Shown: in pieces, positions 15,023 through 23,081 of the stretch | Numbering within the stretch: the stretch's first letter is position 1 | How the letters are laid out: each line of letters opens with the position of its first letter | Assembly: GCA_031260015.1 (NCBI GenBank) | Contig: JAIRKR010000007.1 | Coordinates: 1 to 23,081, forward strand | Reading direction: 5' to 3' | DNA from: Puniceicoccales bacterium | Lineage (GTDB): Bacteria > Verrucomicrobiota > Verrucomicrobiia > Opitutales > UBA9783 | Length of the DNA: 23,081 nucleotides | Translations under genes and position numbers: made by a program | The notes under the pieces: generated by a model | What the model was told of the DNA's origin: nothing | Seen by the model: only the letters and a program-made list of their open reading frames with translations | The model's database searches: none

Positions 15023-15952
15023 CTACTTCTCGTTTGCGAATGAGGTAAGGTTCGACAAAATTTGCCCCAAAAGTTCTTCATCGTAAACCCATTGTCTAAA
15101 AAAATTGCGACACTCTATATGCATACTTTCCAGTTGCCGCCACAGGGTAGTACACATCCATGCTATGCGGTTGGAATCTACAGCGATATCGCAATGATCC
15201 AACGTCTCTAAAATTTCATTCCATGGGTCCGGAAGCTTTTGCTGACATTGATACCAAGGCTCAAAGTATTGAAGCCAATTTACTTGTTGAAGGAATAAAA
15301 ATCCTCGTGAGGGATTCAAACTTCCAACAAAAAGCTTTTTAAATTCATCAAACACTTTTCGACGACTTAAGTTTTTCGGTGACATATTTTGGCATATACT
15401 GTGTGTATGAGGATGTATCTTTAAATGAAATCGACCTACTAGTTGCATACCCCGCAGCACCCTCAAAGGATCCTCAAAAAAATGAGAGGAAACATGTTTT
15501 AGGATACCTGCTTCCAAATCGCCTGCACCGCCGAAAGGATCCAAGAGTGTGCCCGATGTTAAATCAATTCCCATGGAATTGATGGTAAAATCTCTTCGTT
15601 GAGCCGCTTCTTTGTGGGTAATGAAAGGTGAAATGTGCACTTCGAATGCCGTATGTTTGAACCCCGTTACCCATTCGATCCGTGGAATGCTGACATCGAT
15701 GGGATGGGCCTTAAGCTTAAAAACACCAAATTTATACCCCGACAAATCGACTTTGCCAAAGCATTGCTTCAAAATATCCCGTACTTTTTCTAGAGCTAAT
15801 CCAAAAACTTCGACGTCAAAATCTTGAATATTCCTTTTTAGTAAAATATCACGAACGCATCCCCCTACCAAAATTGCTTTGCCACCCGCTTCTTGAAAAC
15901 ACTTTATTAAATGCCCACAGTACTCGGGAATTTCAAAATTAGGTAGGGGCAT
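15023..15952 (-). CDS. cca: CCA tRNA nucleotidyltransferase / poly(A) polymerase family (class II)
   Basis: This enzyme adds or repairs the 3' CCA of tRNA, or polyadenylates RNA. From the ATG at 15952 the product is 309 residues. Motifs: AILVGGCVRDILL (26-38), the metal-binding DFDVEVF with Asp44 and Asp46, the QRRDFTINSMG motif (118-128), LLDPFGGAGDLEAGIL (136-151) and FFEDPLRVLRGMQLVGRF (158-175). Sequence after about 240 is less conserved. An upstream in-frame TTG at 15979 would add nine residues. The ATG was preferred because it overlaps the gmhA stop by 14 bases, the same arrangement as trxA-gmhA. Last gene of the trxA-gmhA-cca operon. CCA-adding and poly(A)-adding enzymes cannot be separated by eye. 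Confidence 0.9.
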   Translation of the reverse strand: MPLPNFEIPEYCGHLIKCFQEAGGKAILVGGCVRDILLKRNIQDFDVEVFGLALEKVRDILKQCFGKVDLSGYKFGVFKLKAHPIDVSIPRIEWVTGFKHTAFEVHISPFITHKEAAQRRDFTINSMGIDLTSGTLLDPFGGAGDLEAGILKHVSSHFFEDPLRVLRGMQLVGRFHLKIHPHTHSICQNMSPKNLSRRKVFDEFKKLFVGSLNPSRGFLFLQQVNWLQYFEPWYQCQQKLPDPWNEILETLDHCDIAVDSNRIAWMCTTLWRQLESMHIECRNFFRQWVYDEELLGQILSNLTSFANEK

Positions 15953-16571
15953 GCTCGGTGGAAAAAAAGTAAGATTCAAGCATCAAACACAGGCAATGGT
16001 AGACCGGCAAATGCAATTCTTGGATTTTAAAAGTTTCCGCTTCCGGTACACAGATACAGACGTCGCAAAGATTTTTCATCTGCCCGCCGCCTTCACCCGT
16101 CAATCCCAAAATGGGCATTTTCTTTGCACGCGCAATTTCTATGGCCCGCAAAATATTCTTTGAATTACCCGAAGTACTAAGACACCACAGTATATCTTGT
16201 TTTTGCCCCAAGCCCCATACCAATTGAGCAAAATACCACTCGGGATTGCAATCATTGCAGAAGGCGGAAATAGCACCCGTTAAGTTGGGCAACGGAATTG
16301 CCGGTAAAGCATGCTGCAGATTTTGCATTGCATCCGCCGACAAAGAAGATTCAAACCGTTTAGACAGGCGCTTAGGGCCTGCAAAACTTTTTAGAAGCTC
16401 ACCTGCGATGTGATCGGCATCGGAAGCACTCCCTCCGTTACCGGCCAGCAATATTTTCCCTTTTTGCTTTAGGCAAAGACACAATAACGCAAAAGCCGAT
16501 TGCATATGCAATTTACAAGGCATCAATTGAGGGTAACGCTCCAGCAAAACATCTAAATATTTACTTTGCAT
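15939..16571 (-). CDS. gmhA: SIS-domain phosphosugar isomerase, GmhA-like (phosphoheptose isomerase)
   Basis: GmhA converts sedoheptulose 7-phosphate to D-glycero-D-manno-heptose 7-phosphate, the first step to lipopolysaccharide heptose. The 210-residue product shows ILLAGNGGSASDADHIAGEL (40-59), CLSTSGNSKNILRAI (130-144), LGLTGEGGGQM (155-165) and FKIQELHLPVYHCLC (181-195), with Glu58, Gln184 and His187 where GmhA has catalytic or substrate-binding residues. The segment at 62-100 is longer than in typical GmhA. I chose the ATG at 16571, which overlaps the trxA stop by 11 bases and gives the family length; an upstream start at 16628 would run deep into trxA. A DiaA-like or other SIS role is possible. 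Confidence 0.85.
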   Translation of the reverse strand: MQSKYLDVLLERYPQLMPCKLHMQSAFALLCLCLKQKGKILLAGNGGSASDADHIAGELLKSFAGPKRLSKRFESSLSADAMQNLQHALPAIPLPNLTGAISAFCNDCNPEWYFAQLVWGLGQKQDILWCLSTSGNSKNILRAIEIARAKKMPILGLTGEGGGQMKNLCDVCICVPEAETFKIQELHLPVYHCLCLMLESYFFSTEHAPT

Positions 16572-16893
16572 GTGCTTCAATTTTAGCCACAAGTTCTTCC
16601 TCCGATAACAGTCCAACATGCGTATCAACCACTTGTCCGTCTTTCATAAAAATAAGTGTTGGAATACTGCGAACATTGTAACGCGCGGTGAAAAGTTGCG
16701 AACTGTCACCGTCAATATTCATTTTCCCCACCTTAGCCTTTGTCTCAATTTTTTTAGCCACCAAATCCAGAACGGGTGCCAAAGCGCGACAAGGACCACA
16801 CCAGGGTGCCCAAAAGTCTATTAGGACAAGCCCCTCTTGATGCGTAAAGTCGTCGAAGTTATCTTTTGTTAATTCTATAGTTGCTTCCGTCAT
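16561..16893 (-). CDS. trxA: Thioredoxin
   Basis: A small cytosolic thiol-disulfide oxidoreductase of 110 residues. It has the canonical active site FWAPWCGPCRALAP (27-40, Cys32 and Cys35), followed by KVGKMNIDGDSS, the cis-proline segment SIPTLIFMKDGQ and a C-terminal helix. The ATG at 16893 is fixed by a strong AGGAGG 7 bases upstream (16901-16906 on the minus strand). A longer frame to 16968 adds 25 residues unlike the family and is rejected. First gene of the trxA-gmhA-cca operon. Confidence 0.96.
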   Translation of the reverse strand: MTEATIELTKDNFDDFTHQEGLVLIDFWAPWCGPCRALAPVLDLVAKKIETKAKVGKMNIDGDSSQLFTARYNVRSIPTLIFMKDGQVVDTHVGLLSEEELVAKIEAHAK

Positions 16894-17213
16894 AATTTTC
16901 CTCCTGCGAAATATAGATTTCCATTTTTCAGAGAACGATTGCTGTGCTATTTTGAGATTCATAGTCAATTTTGCATAAAATATGGATCAGTACGCTAAAT
17001 CATATCCTCGCCTCCTCCATCGTTTTCTCAAAAACATCAAAACAACGCTGTCAACCCATATGCTTATCATGTTTTAGACCTACGGCAACTCCTAATTTCT
17101 ATAACGTAATCCAAAAATTTGACTATTCTCGCATGAAAAATGCTTATACATTACCATAGGGAGAAAATCTTGCGCTTATCTTCCTCGTATCTTATCATTA
17201 AAAAAATTGTATT
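16894..17213. other. Intergenic region between divergent operons
   Basis: It holds the trxA ribosome binding site and should hold the promoters for the leftward trxA operon and the rightward GNAT-like gene. TTGACT at 17119-17124 followed by TATACA at about 17145 is spaced 20 bases, too far for a good promoter. AGGGAG with a TTG at 17170 opens a 23-codon frame out of phase with the GNAT-like gene. No gene remnant or RNA was recognised. Confidence 0.35.
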
Positions 17214-18179
17214 ATGTCATCGAGATTTCTGTTATCATTGATGAACAGAAGCTTCACCAAGGGAATGGGTGTTTTCCCGTTCACACAGGGAGTTTGTTCG
17301 CAATTGCCTTCATCCATTGTCCACTTTTTAAATTTTTCAGAACAAATAAGAAGCGCCAATGGTCACCCCTATACCTTACGCGTTGCGAGCCCGCAAGATT
17401 CGGTTTTAATTAAAAAAGTTTTACACGCCTACGGACATAGTGATTCCAATTACAAGAATCTAGAATTTTTTCCAGAGGAGAAACTTGCGACCATCATCAA
17501 TAACATGACGCATTGCCTAGAACACGGTTATTTTATTACTTTTGTCATCACGGTACAAGACTTTCCAACGGAAAGGCCCATTGGCTTTTTGCAAATAGAT
17601 CCGTATAATTTACAGACCATTGGCAAGATTTTTAACGACATTCTTTTCCCACAGTGGAATAACTTTCTGGCGTATCCACTTCGGGAAGAACATTTGTGCG
17701 CAAATGATGTAAACACCCTTACGGCGTGGTTAAGTGAACACACTCGAGCAGGGGATATACGGCAATATTTTTCAAACATAAAGGGAGCGTGTTGCAAATC
17801 TTTAGAAAAAATACCAGCGCGTTGGAAAAATTTTGTCGCCGAAAGCTTCCGTTGTTTGTATCAATTAAAGCAATGTCTAACTTTCGATCAATTTGCGGCC
17901 AACGTATCCTATGGACTTCTCCCGCAGTTCCAGATGCAGGGAATCATGTCGCAAGCATGGTATAAGGTCATACAAAAACTCCAAGAAACACCCATCAAAA
18001 TTTTGTTTTCGGACCGCATAGCGCTTAAAAATCGAGCTTCTTTACACCTATTGCGAAGACTAAATTTTGCGACAAGTGCCATCTACCAAATGTATTATTC
18101 TCAGCATTATCGTACCCGTTGTCATCCTAACGGTATGTTTTCTGAACCTTGCGTAGCACTTACGTGCACCCTAGGCTAG
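17214..18179 (+). CDS. Putative GNAT-fold acyltransferase with a large internal insertion
   Basis: The 321-residue product is not a close match to a family I can name. GNAT-like elements at both ends suggest an N-acyltransferase. An N-terminal strand YTLRVASPQDSVLIKKVL (53-70) resembles the usual TxRxAxxxD start. RPIGFLQIDPYNLQT (121-135) is the central strand. YGLLPQFQMQGIMSQAWYKVI (233-253) corresponds to the strand and Q/R-x-x-G-x-G/A region that binds acyl-CoA. LKNRASLHLLRRLNF (271-285) matches the terminal N-x-x-S-x-x-L-L-x-x-x-x-F. Between 136 and 232 lies about 100 residues without counterpart. The ATG at 17214 has no Shine-Dalgarno, and the ATG at 17241 is an alternative. It precedes the broken bio genes by 165 bases. 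Confidence 0.6.
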   Translation: MSSRFLLSLMNRSFTKGMGVFPFTQGVCSQLPSSIVHFLNFSEQIRSANGHPYTLRVASPQDSVLIKKVLHAYGHSDSNYKNLEFFPEEKLATIINNMTHCLEHGYFITFVITVQDFPTERPIGFLQIDPYNLQTIGKIFNDILFPQWNNFLAYPLREEHLCANDVNTLTAWLSEHTRAGDIRQYFSNIKGACCKSLEKIPARWKNFVAESFRCLYQLKQCLTFDQFAANVSYGLLPQFQMQGIMSQAWYKVIQKLQETPIKILFSDRIALKNRASLHLLRRLNFATSAIYQMYYSQHYRTRCHPNGMFSEPCVALTCTLG

Positions 18180-18344
18180 TTGGGGCTACATCGATACACG
18201 TCTTTAAACTTACATTTATAAGTAGTTTTGGTTTATGTTCCAAATTATCTAAGTGCCATACGCGCTTGTCATTCAGCCTTCAAACAATTGCACCCTATTT
18301 CTAAAAAGCTTGCCAAAAAATAAATGATGGATAGAAACGTTTTC

Positions 18345-19312
18345 ATGAACGAGGTAACAAGCTACAAAAATAAAATTCTTCGCGGGAACGCATTCATAGG
18401 GTTGATGCTCTAAAGCTTGCAGGTGCAGATCGAAAGATTTATGCGCTGCGGCGAACGAAATTCGCGAACGCCTATGTGGCTCTACATTTGACCTTTGTTC
18501 CATCGTCAATGCCAAAAGTGGGCGGTGTTCTGAAAATTGCAAATACGGTTCGCAATCCGCTTGTTATCACACTCAAATTTCCCTGTACCCTCTTTGGACA
18601 CGAAACAAATTTTAGAAAAAGCCCTCCACGATAACACCCAAGGCGTCGTTCGCTTTTCGTTGGTAGCTTCGGGATGCAAGTTAAACGAAGAAGAAATCGA
18701 TAAAACATGCCAAACGATTCGGACAATCAAGCATACAACGCATTTGGAAATTTGCGTATCGGGTGGACTGCTGACGGAATCAAATTTCAAAAAACCTAAA
18801 GAAGCGGGGGTAGCCATGTCCACAATAACTTGGAAACCTCCGAAAGAAATTTTACAAATGTGTGCACAACTCACACCTATCAAGATAAAATATCAACGCT
18901 TAAGGCAGCGCAACGGGCAGGTCTCAGCGTTTGTTGTGGCGGCACCGTAGGTTTAGGTGAAAGCATGGAAGATCGCATCGACATGTTTTTGTCCATTAGA
19001 GAGCTTAACGTTCAATCGGTGCCCGTCAATTTGCTCAATCCCATTCCGGGAACCCCTTATGCGCATAACAAGATTTTGACGAATGATGAGATGTGCCGCA
19101 TTATTGCCGTAGCGCGGTTTTTGCTTCCCAAAGCCTCCATTCGTATGGCAGGGGGTCGTAGATTATTACCCGATAATGGCAGGCAATGTTTTTTATCAGG
19201 TGCCAATGCTGCCGTTTCTGGAGATATGCTAACGACGATGGGTACAGCGATCGAGCAAGATATCAAAATGTTGATCGAATTAGGATTCACCATCGCGTTA
19301 CACAATGTGTAA
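18345..19312 (+). pseudogene. bioB: Biotin synthase BioB, broken by frameshifts and loss of a cluster cysteine
   Basis: BioB is the radical SAM enzyme that inserts sulfur into dethiobiotin. The whole gene can be followed, but in shifting frames. ATG at 18345 (MNEVTSYKNKILRG) runs to a frame change near 18402. ALKLAGADRK follows (to about 18436), then AAANEIRERLCGSTFDLCSIVNAKSGRCSENCKY (frame of 18511, to about 18580). LDTKQILEKAL through VSGGLLTES follows (frame of 18537, to about 18820), then ETSERNFTNVCTTHTY through GLGESMEDRID, LNPIPGTP, IRMAGGRR and SGANAAVSGDMLTT to the TAA at 19310-19312. At least four frameshifts are needed. In the CxxxCxxC cluster motif the third cysteine is Gly (GGT at 18547-18549). 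Summed length suits a BioB of about 320 residues. It cannot be active. Confidence 0.93.
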
Positions 19313-19925
19313 ATCTGTTTTTATTACGGCAACGGGAACCGATGTAGGTAAAACATTTATATCGAGGCTCCTATTAAAAAAGCTGTACACCTTAGGCCAT
19401 AAGGCCGGGTATTACAAAGCGGTACTGAGTTGATCGGTGAAGACTGAAAAAGGTCTTTTGCCGGAGGATGTAAATTATATAGAAAATTTCGTTCCACGCG
19501 GATGTTCTCCTGAAACAATGTTTTCCTACGCCTACGAACAAGCATTATCGCCTCATTTGGCAGCTAAACTTAAAGGTATTCCCGCTAGTTTGGAAAGAAT
19601 TATGCAAGATTATAGAAAAATTTCCGAACAATACGCGTACGTTGTGATTGAAGGCTGCGGCGGCATTGTTTGTCCCATTCGCTACGACCAAACAAAAATA
19701 TTCTTAACGGATATTATTCGGCAACTCAATCTAAACGTACTGGTTGTTGTACGGAACCATTAATGCTATGGTACTCACAATAGAATATCTAAAAGGAAAG
19801 AAAATTCCAATTCGATGGATTTTATGCAATCGTTACCGTCCCGATGATTTTATGGAACAGGACAATATTCACATGATACGTGAACTTACGGGCATTCCCA
19901 TCATTGCCTGCGTACAAGCGGATGC
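19305..19925 (+). pseudogene. bioD: Dethiobiotin synthetase BioD, broken by a stop and a frameshift
   Basis: BioD closes the ureido ring of biotin using ATP. The ATG at 19305 overlaps the bioB stop by 8 bases, recording an old coupled operon. The P-loop ATGTDVGKTF is intact. An in-frame TGA at 19431-19433 interrupts the segment after YYKAVLS. The frame continues through SPHLAAKLKG and the VIEGCGGIVCPI loop to about 19750. A frameshift there, in the expected LGTIN motif, moves the gene into the frame reading GTINAMVLTIEYLKG and CNRYRPDDF. The C-terminus (LTGIPIIACV) runs straight into bioA sequence near 19925. The end given is approximate. Non-functional. Confidence 0.9.
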
Positions 19926-21135
19926 AGAGGATTTACGGATGGATCCTGAAGTTTTGTTATCTCTGCAAGTCATACATGGATATTATAAGTTCTTGGTGGT
20001 GCAATTTATTAGGCCATTGTCACCCAAAAATCAATGAGGCCATTAAATCGCAATTGGACCACCTCGAACACGTTATGTTCGCAAACTTTTCTCACGAACC
20101 CGCCATTAAACTCTGTGAAACGTTATCCAAAATAGTCCCGCAAGGACTTACAAAATTCTACTTTTCGGATGACGGCTCTATGGCCGTTGAGTGCGCCCTT
20201 AAGATGAGTTTTCAGTATCAATATCAGGTAGGAGCTAAAAAGAAAACTAAATTTATGTGCTTATCGGATGGGTATCATGGAGAAACGCTGGGGGCATTAT
20301 CGGTCGGAAGCATGGATTTATACGCAAAAATTTATAAGCCCATGCTGATGGAAACTCGACGCATCCCGGCTCCAGATTGTTACCGATGTCCCTTTCAAAA
20401 ATGCCGCAATCATTGCCAGGTGGAATGCTTCCAATGGGCTAAAGAAGCCTTCCATAGGTATGCCGAATTTACCCAGCCGATTATTTGAACCAACTGCGCG
20501 CATTGTGCGATCAATATCAGGTTATTTTAATCGCCGACGAGATTGCAACCAGATTTGGGCGAACCGGTAAAATGTTTGTCTTTGATCATACTTAGGTAAG
20601 TCCAGACATCATGTGTCTTTCCAAAGGATTGACGGGAGGTTACATGCCCATGGCCCTCACCCTTACGACGGATAAAATTTACAACGCATTTTACGCAGAT
20701 TATAATGAAGGAAAAGCTTTTATGCACAGCCATACGTACAGTGGTCATCCGCTTGGATGCGTAGCCGCTTTGATGGTACAACAAGTTTTACGCGAGGACA
20801 AAATTTTAGAAAAAGCGCATCGACGGGCACATTACTTGCACACATTACTAAAATCAAAACTATCCGAGCACCCAAATGTCGGTGAAATTAGGCATATCGG
20901 ACTTATAAATGCCATTGAACTGGTTGTAAATAAGTCAACCAAAGAAAGCTTTGATCCCATGCTTCGAATAGGCTATCAAATCTATAAAGTAGCACTCTCC
21001 AAAGGACTTATTTTACGCCCACTGGGCAATGTTCTCTACTTTAATCCACCGCTCATCATTCGTGAAGAAGAAATCAATGCGGCCGTCCAAATTTGCGTCG
21101 ATTCCATCCATTCGATTTTACCTAAAACTCGTTGA
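19926..21135 (+). pseudogene. bioA: Adenosylmethionine-8-amino-7-oxononanoate aminotransferase BioA, broken
   Basis: BioA is the PLP enzyme making 7,8-diaminopelargonic acid. About 45 N-terminal codons are missing: BioA similarity begins only at DIISSWWCNLLGHCHPKINEA (from about 19974). FYFSDDGSMAVECALKMSFQYQ and LSDGYHGETLGALSVGS follow in the same frame. A TGA at 20486-20488 with a frame change removes about 20-25 codons that should carry the EPLxQGAAGM region. The gene resumes as YLNQLRALCDQYQVILIADE and FGRTGKMFVFDH, has a TAG at 20593-20595, then continues as LSKGLTGGYMPMAL (PLP lysine codon 20623-20625), HSHTYSGHPLG and LRPLGNVLYFNPPLII to the TGA at 21135. The left end is uncertain because it merges with bioD. 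Non-functional. Confidence 0.92.
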
Positions 21136-21293
21136 CGAAAGACTTTCTTTGTTTAAAAAGAATACTACAATTGTCCTTACATTTCATTTACCATCTACTT
21201 TGACCACAGTAGAAATAGATTCACATTTTTTATTCTAAAATTGCATCAAAAAAGCTTAAGTGAAGCCGTTGCATCACGGTGTTTCTTGTGCAA

Positions 21294-21866
21294 TTACGTA
21301 TTATAATTCGCGTAGTTCGATTGAAACAACAACAAACCACTCAGGGTTACGATATGTTGAAAAGCATTTTCTTTGATCATCGTATCCAAATGGGATAAAG
21401 GTATCAAACGAGTTACCAAATCTTCCGATGGATCAAAGTGCGTATCGTAAAGTTTCCTGCAGTGTTTAAACAGGAAAAAGTAAACACGATTCGTTTGCAT
21501 GGCTGGATTGGGATAATAATGCCCCACCAGGGATACCTGTTCGCTCGCGTATCCCGTTTCTTCTTTTAATTCACGCAAAGCCCCCTGTTGAGGATCTTCA
21601 TGGGGTTCTATACCACCTCCGGGCAATTCCAAAGTTAAGCTGTTACTTCCTACCCTAAATTGGCTCACCATGACAATTTCGTGGTTATCCGTTAACGCAA
21701 TGCTCTGCACCCAATCTTTGCAATCGATCAACCAAAAACTTTGTAATCGACCATCCGGATGCTTGCCTGCTTTTTTAAGCAACCGTGCGCCTTCTTGGAT
21801 ATTGCAAAGTGTTTCTTCGGGCCCTAACTGCCACAGAGGCGGATTGTGCGACCGGGAGCTACTCAT
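21294..21866 (-). CDS. Nudix hydrolase, ADP-ribose pyrophosphatase-like
   Basis: A 190-residue Nudix enzyme, probably cleaving ADP-ribose or a related sugar nucleotide. The Nudix box is complete at 84-106 (G-x5-E90-x7-REL-x-EETG-Y). The flanks are typical of the ADP-ribose group: SIALTDNHEIVMVSQFRVGSNSLTLELPGG before it and VGHYYPNPAMQTNRVYFFL after it. The ATG overlaps the stop of the upstream metallopeptidase gene by 8 bases (21859-21866), so the two are translationally coupled. The substrate is inferred from family resemblance only. Confidence 0.88.
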   Translation of the reverse strand: MSSSRSHNPPLWQLGPEETLCNIQEGARLLKKAGKHPDGRLQSFWLIDCKDWVQSIALTDNHEIVMVSQFRVGSNSLTLELPGGGIEPHEDPQQGALRELKEETGYASEQVSLVGHYYPNPAMQTNRVYFFLFKHCRKLYDTHFDPSEDLVTRLIPLSHLDTMIKENAFQHIVTLSGLLLFQSNYANYNT

Positions 21867-22536
21867 CTCGACCCCGAGATATCAGTAACAGGTAGTACAT
21901 CAAGTTGCCAAGAGAGGCCACAAAGGCCGCAACGTAGGTCAAAGCTGCCGCATTTAACGTTTCACAAACACCCCGAGATTCTTGCTTATTAACAATGGCT
22001 AAATTGACTAGAATTTTTTTTGCTCGAGCGCTTGCATCGAACTCAACGGGCAAGGTAATTAACTGAAATAGGGTAAGTAGCATGTAAATCCAAACGGCTA
22101 CCTTTATTAAACCAAAAAAATTCAATATAAATCCTCCCAAAATCACAAATGGTAATATTTGGCATGCAACGTTGGTAACGGGAACCAAAGCAGAGCGCCA
22201 CTGCAAAGGAGCGTAAGCTTGTTTGTGTTGAATGGCATGTCCCGCTTCGTGAGCCGCCACCCCTAAAGCCGCTAAAGATGTCCCATAGTAATTTTCTTCA
22301 CTCAAGGCCAAACGCTTGCTCAACGGATCGTAATGATCCGTTAATTTTCCACGAATGCTCACAATTGAAACATCCGTAATACCCGCTTGCTGCATAACCG
22401 CTTCCGCCGCTTCCGCGCCCGTTATACCACCTGAAGATTTTACTTTAGACCAGTGACTATACTTGGATTGAACCTGAATTTGTGCCCACAATCCCAAGAA
22501 TAATGGACAAAGAATTAAAATCACATATATTGTCAT
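21859..22536 (-). CDS. Membrane zinc metallopeptidase (YugP/PF04298 family)
   Basis: A 225-residue integral membrane protein of the neutral zinc metallopeptidase family related to Bacillus YugP. The zinc site is AAHEAGHAIQH (94-104: His96, Glu97, His100). Before it are GITGAEAAEAVMQQAGI and DHYDPLSKRLALSEENY, both typical. Hydrophobic segments lie at about 2-19, 118-145, 148-172 and 198-220. The middle DASARAKKIL resembles the family's FxASxRA segment. The ATG at 22536 has a strong GGAGG 6 bases upstream, so the longer frame to 22590 is rejected. The cellular substrate is unknown. First gene of a two-gene operon with the Nudix gene. Confidence 0.92.
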   Translation of the reverse strand: MTIYVILILCPLFLGLWAQIQVQSKYSHWSKVKSSGGITGAEAAEAVMQQAGITDVSIVSIRGKLTDHYDPLSKRLALSEENYYGTSLAALGVAAHEAGHAIQHKQAYAPLQWRSALVPVTNVACQILPFVILGGFILNFFGLIKVAVWIYMLLTLFQLITLPVEFDASARAKKILVNLAIVNKQESRGVCETLNAAALTYVAAFVASLGNLMYYLLLISRGRDE

Positions 22537-23046
22537 AAAAGCCTCCAATAAGATGTAAAAACGATAACATACACGATGACAAAAAATCAAGCGAAAGTTT
22601 TAGAAAGCATTTTTTTACACAAAATACGCATCCTGTTTATTAATATGATCATGCGATGCAAAACAACATTGCAGTCTAAAATAAAAACATCTTAAATCAT
22701 TTGATCATACTTACCCAATACGATAAGAGAATCATTCCGTAGTTTTGCACCATCTTTTCACAACATGAATCGCAGTAAACGGAAAACCAGAGACCTTTAG
22801 GAGGATATTTATATCCTTAGATCACTTTTAAAATAGCCCAAAGACGCGTCATTTCGATTGTAGGCAAGAGATACGGAACGTTCGGATTTTTTTGCCAATT
22901 TCACTGCTTAATCTTATACCGAAGTTGCTTAATCAAACACATCCCCTAACAGGTTGCATGTTATAGGATCTACCTTGAACGATCCCCGTAGGGGGTTTAT
23001 CTTAGAAAACATTATCGTTTTTCATTTTGATATAAAAGGAAAAAAG
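22537..23046. other. Intergenic region at the right edge
   Basis: No convincing gene. The left part should hold the promoter of the metallopeptidase operon. A near-perfect hairpin AGGATAT/ATATCCT lies at about 22802-22817. Short minus-strand frames exist, for example from GTG near 22905 (31 codons) and a stretch reading KGLWFSVYCDSCCEKM at about 22745-22800. None has a ribosome binding site or a recognisable family, so they may be remnants or chance. Confidence 0.35.
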
Positions 23047-23075
23047 CAAGAATGCTACCTGGGGTAGCATTCTTG
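23036..23075 (-). terminator. Rho-independent terminator of a leftward gene beyond the right edge
   Basis: CAAGAATGCTACC (23047-23059) pairs perfectly with GGTAGCATTCTTG (23063-23075), a 13-bp stem with a 3-base loop. On the minus strand the stem is followed by CTTTTTTCCTTTT, a proper U-run. On the plus strand TAAAGA follows, so it works leftwards. It should end a gene outside the window. Confidence 0.8.
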
Positions 23076-23081
23076 TAAAGA

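Noticed and set aside
16894..16968. N-terminal extension of thioredoxin to 16968.
   Set aside because: The AGGAGG placed 7 bases before the ATG at 16893 and the standard thioredoxin length fix the start.
18345..21135. The bio frameshifts as mere sequencing errors.
   Set aside because: The lesions are of several kinds: indels, in-frame stops, a cysteine-to-glycine change, and deletions of about 20-50 codons. They are confined to three adjacent genes while neighbouring genes are intact.
1..23081. CRISPR arrays, transposases, integrases, phage genes, rRNA or tRNA genes.
   Set aside because: None was seen on either strand on reading through the window; no regularly spaced repeats and no terminal inverted repeats with a transposase frame.

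Overview
The window is a stretch of chromosome at roughly 40% GC (judged by eye) from a Gram-negative-type bacterium. It holds housekeeping and cell-envelope genes, one biosynthetic locus in decay, and two unfamiliar exported proteins. The MurC-MurB fusion followed by ddl and ftsQ, a pyrophosphate-type phosphofructokinase, a stand-alone CysJ-like reductase, a GmhA-type isomerase and a SufB would suit a verrucomicrobial or other PVC-type lineage. That placement is inference, because no rRNA or other marker is present. A broken biotin operon and a stranded 3' end of nrdA point to ongoing genome reduction, as in a host-associated organism.

Layout. 1-1430: sufB (+). 1582-2616: nucleoside phosphorylase-superfamily gene (-). 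2989-6953: tightly coupled murC-murB fusion, ddl and ftsQ (+), a remnant dcw cluster with no ftsA/ftsZ after it. 7033-7683: L,D-transpeptidase (-), convergent with ftsQ. 7949-8686: exported CCHC-knuckle protein 1, followed by hairpins, a strong terminator and about 490 bases without a convincing gene. 9357-11975: leftward group of a bifunctional-nuclease (DUF151) gene, a tRNA-dihydrouridine synthase and a CysJ-like flavin reductase. 12068-12778: exported CCHC-knuckle protein 2, with a promoter that predicts a leaderless mRNA. 12993-14180: PPi-phosphofructokinase, with a palindrome overlapping its promoter. 14218-14334: the last 38 codons of nrdA, stranded (-). 14408-14914: Nudix gene. 15023-16893: compact overlapping operon trxA-gmhA-cca (-). 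17214-18179: GNAT-like gene. 18345-21135: bioB, bioD and bioA, all broken. 21294-22536: overlapping zinc metallopeptidase and ADP-ribose-pyrophosphatase-like Nudix genes (-). The right edge carries a terminator for a leftward gene beyond the window.

How the genes fit together. MurC-MurB, Ddl and FtsQ serve peptidoglycan precursor synthesis and division, the L,D-transpeptidase modifies the wall, and GmhA would feed heptose into lipopolysaccharide. The bio genes were once a coupled operon: the bioB stop overlaps the bioD start by 8 bases. They now carry frameshifts, stops, deletions and a lost BioB cluster cysteine, so this locus cannot make biotin. The most novel item is the pair of exported proteins (7949-8686 and 12068-12778). 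Their bodies differ, but both begin, just after the signal peptide, with a W-x-C-x2-C-x3-H-x(4-6)-C-P-x-T motif.
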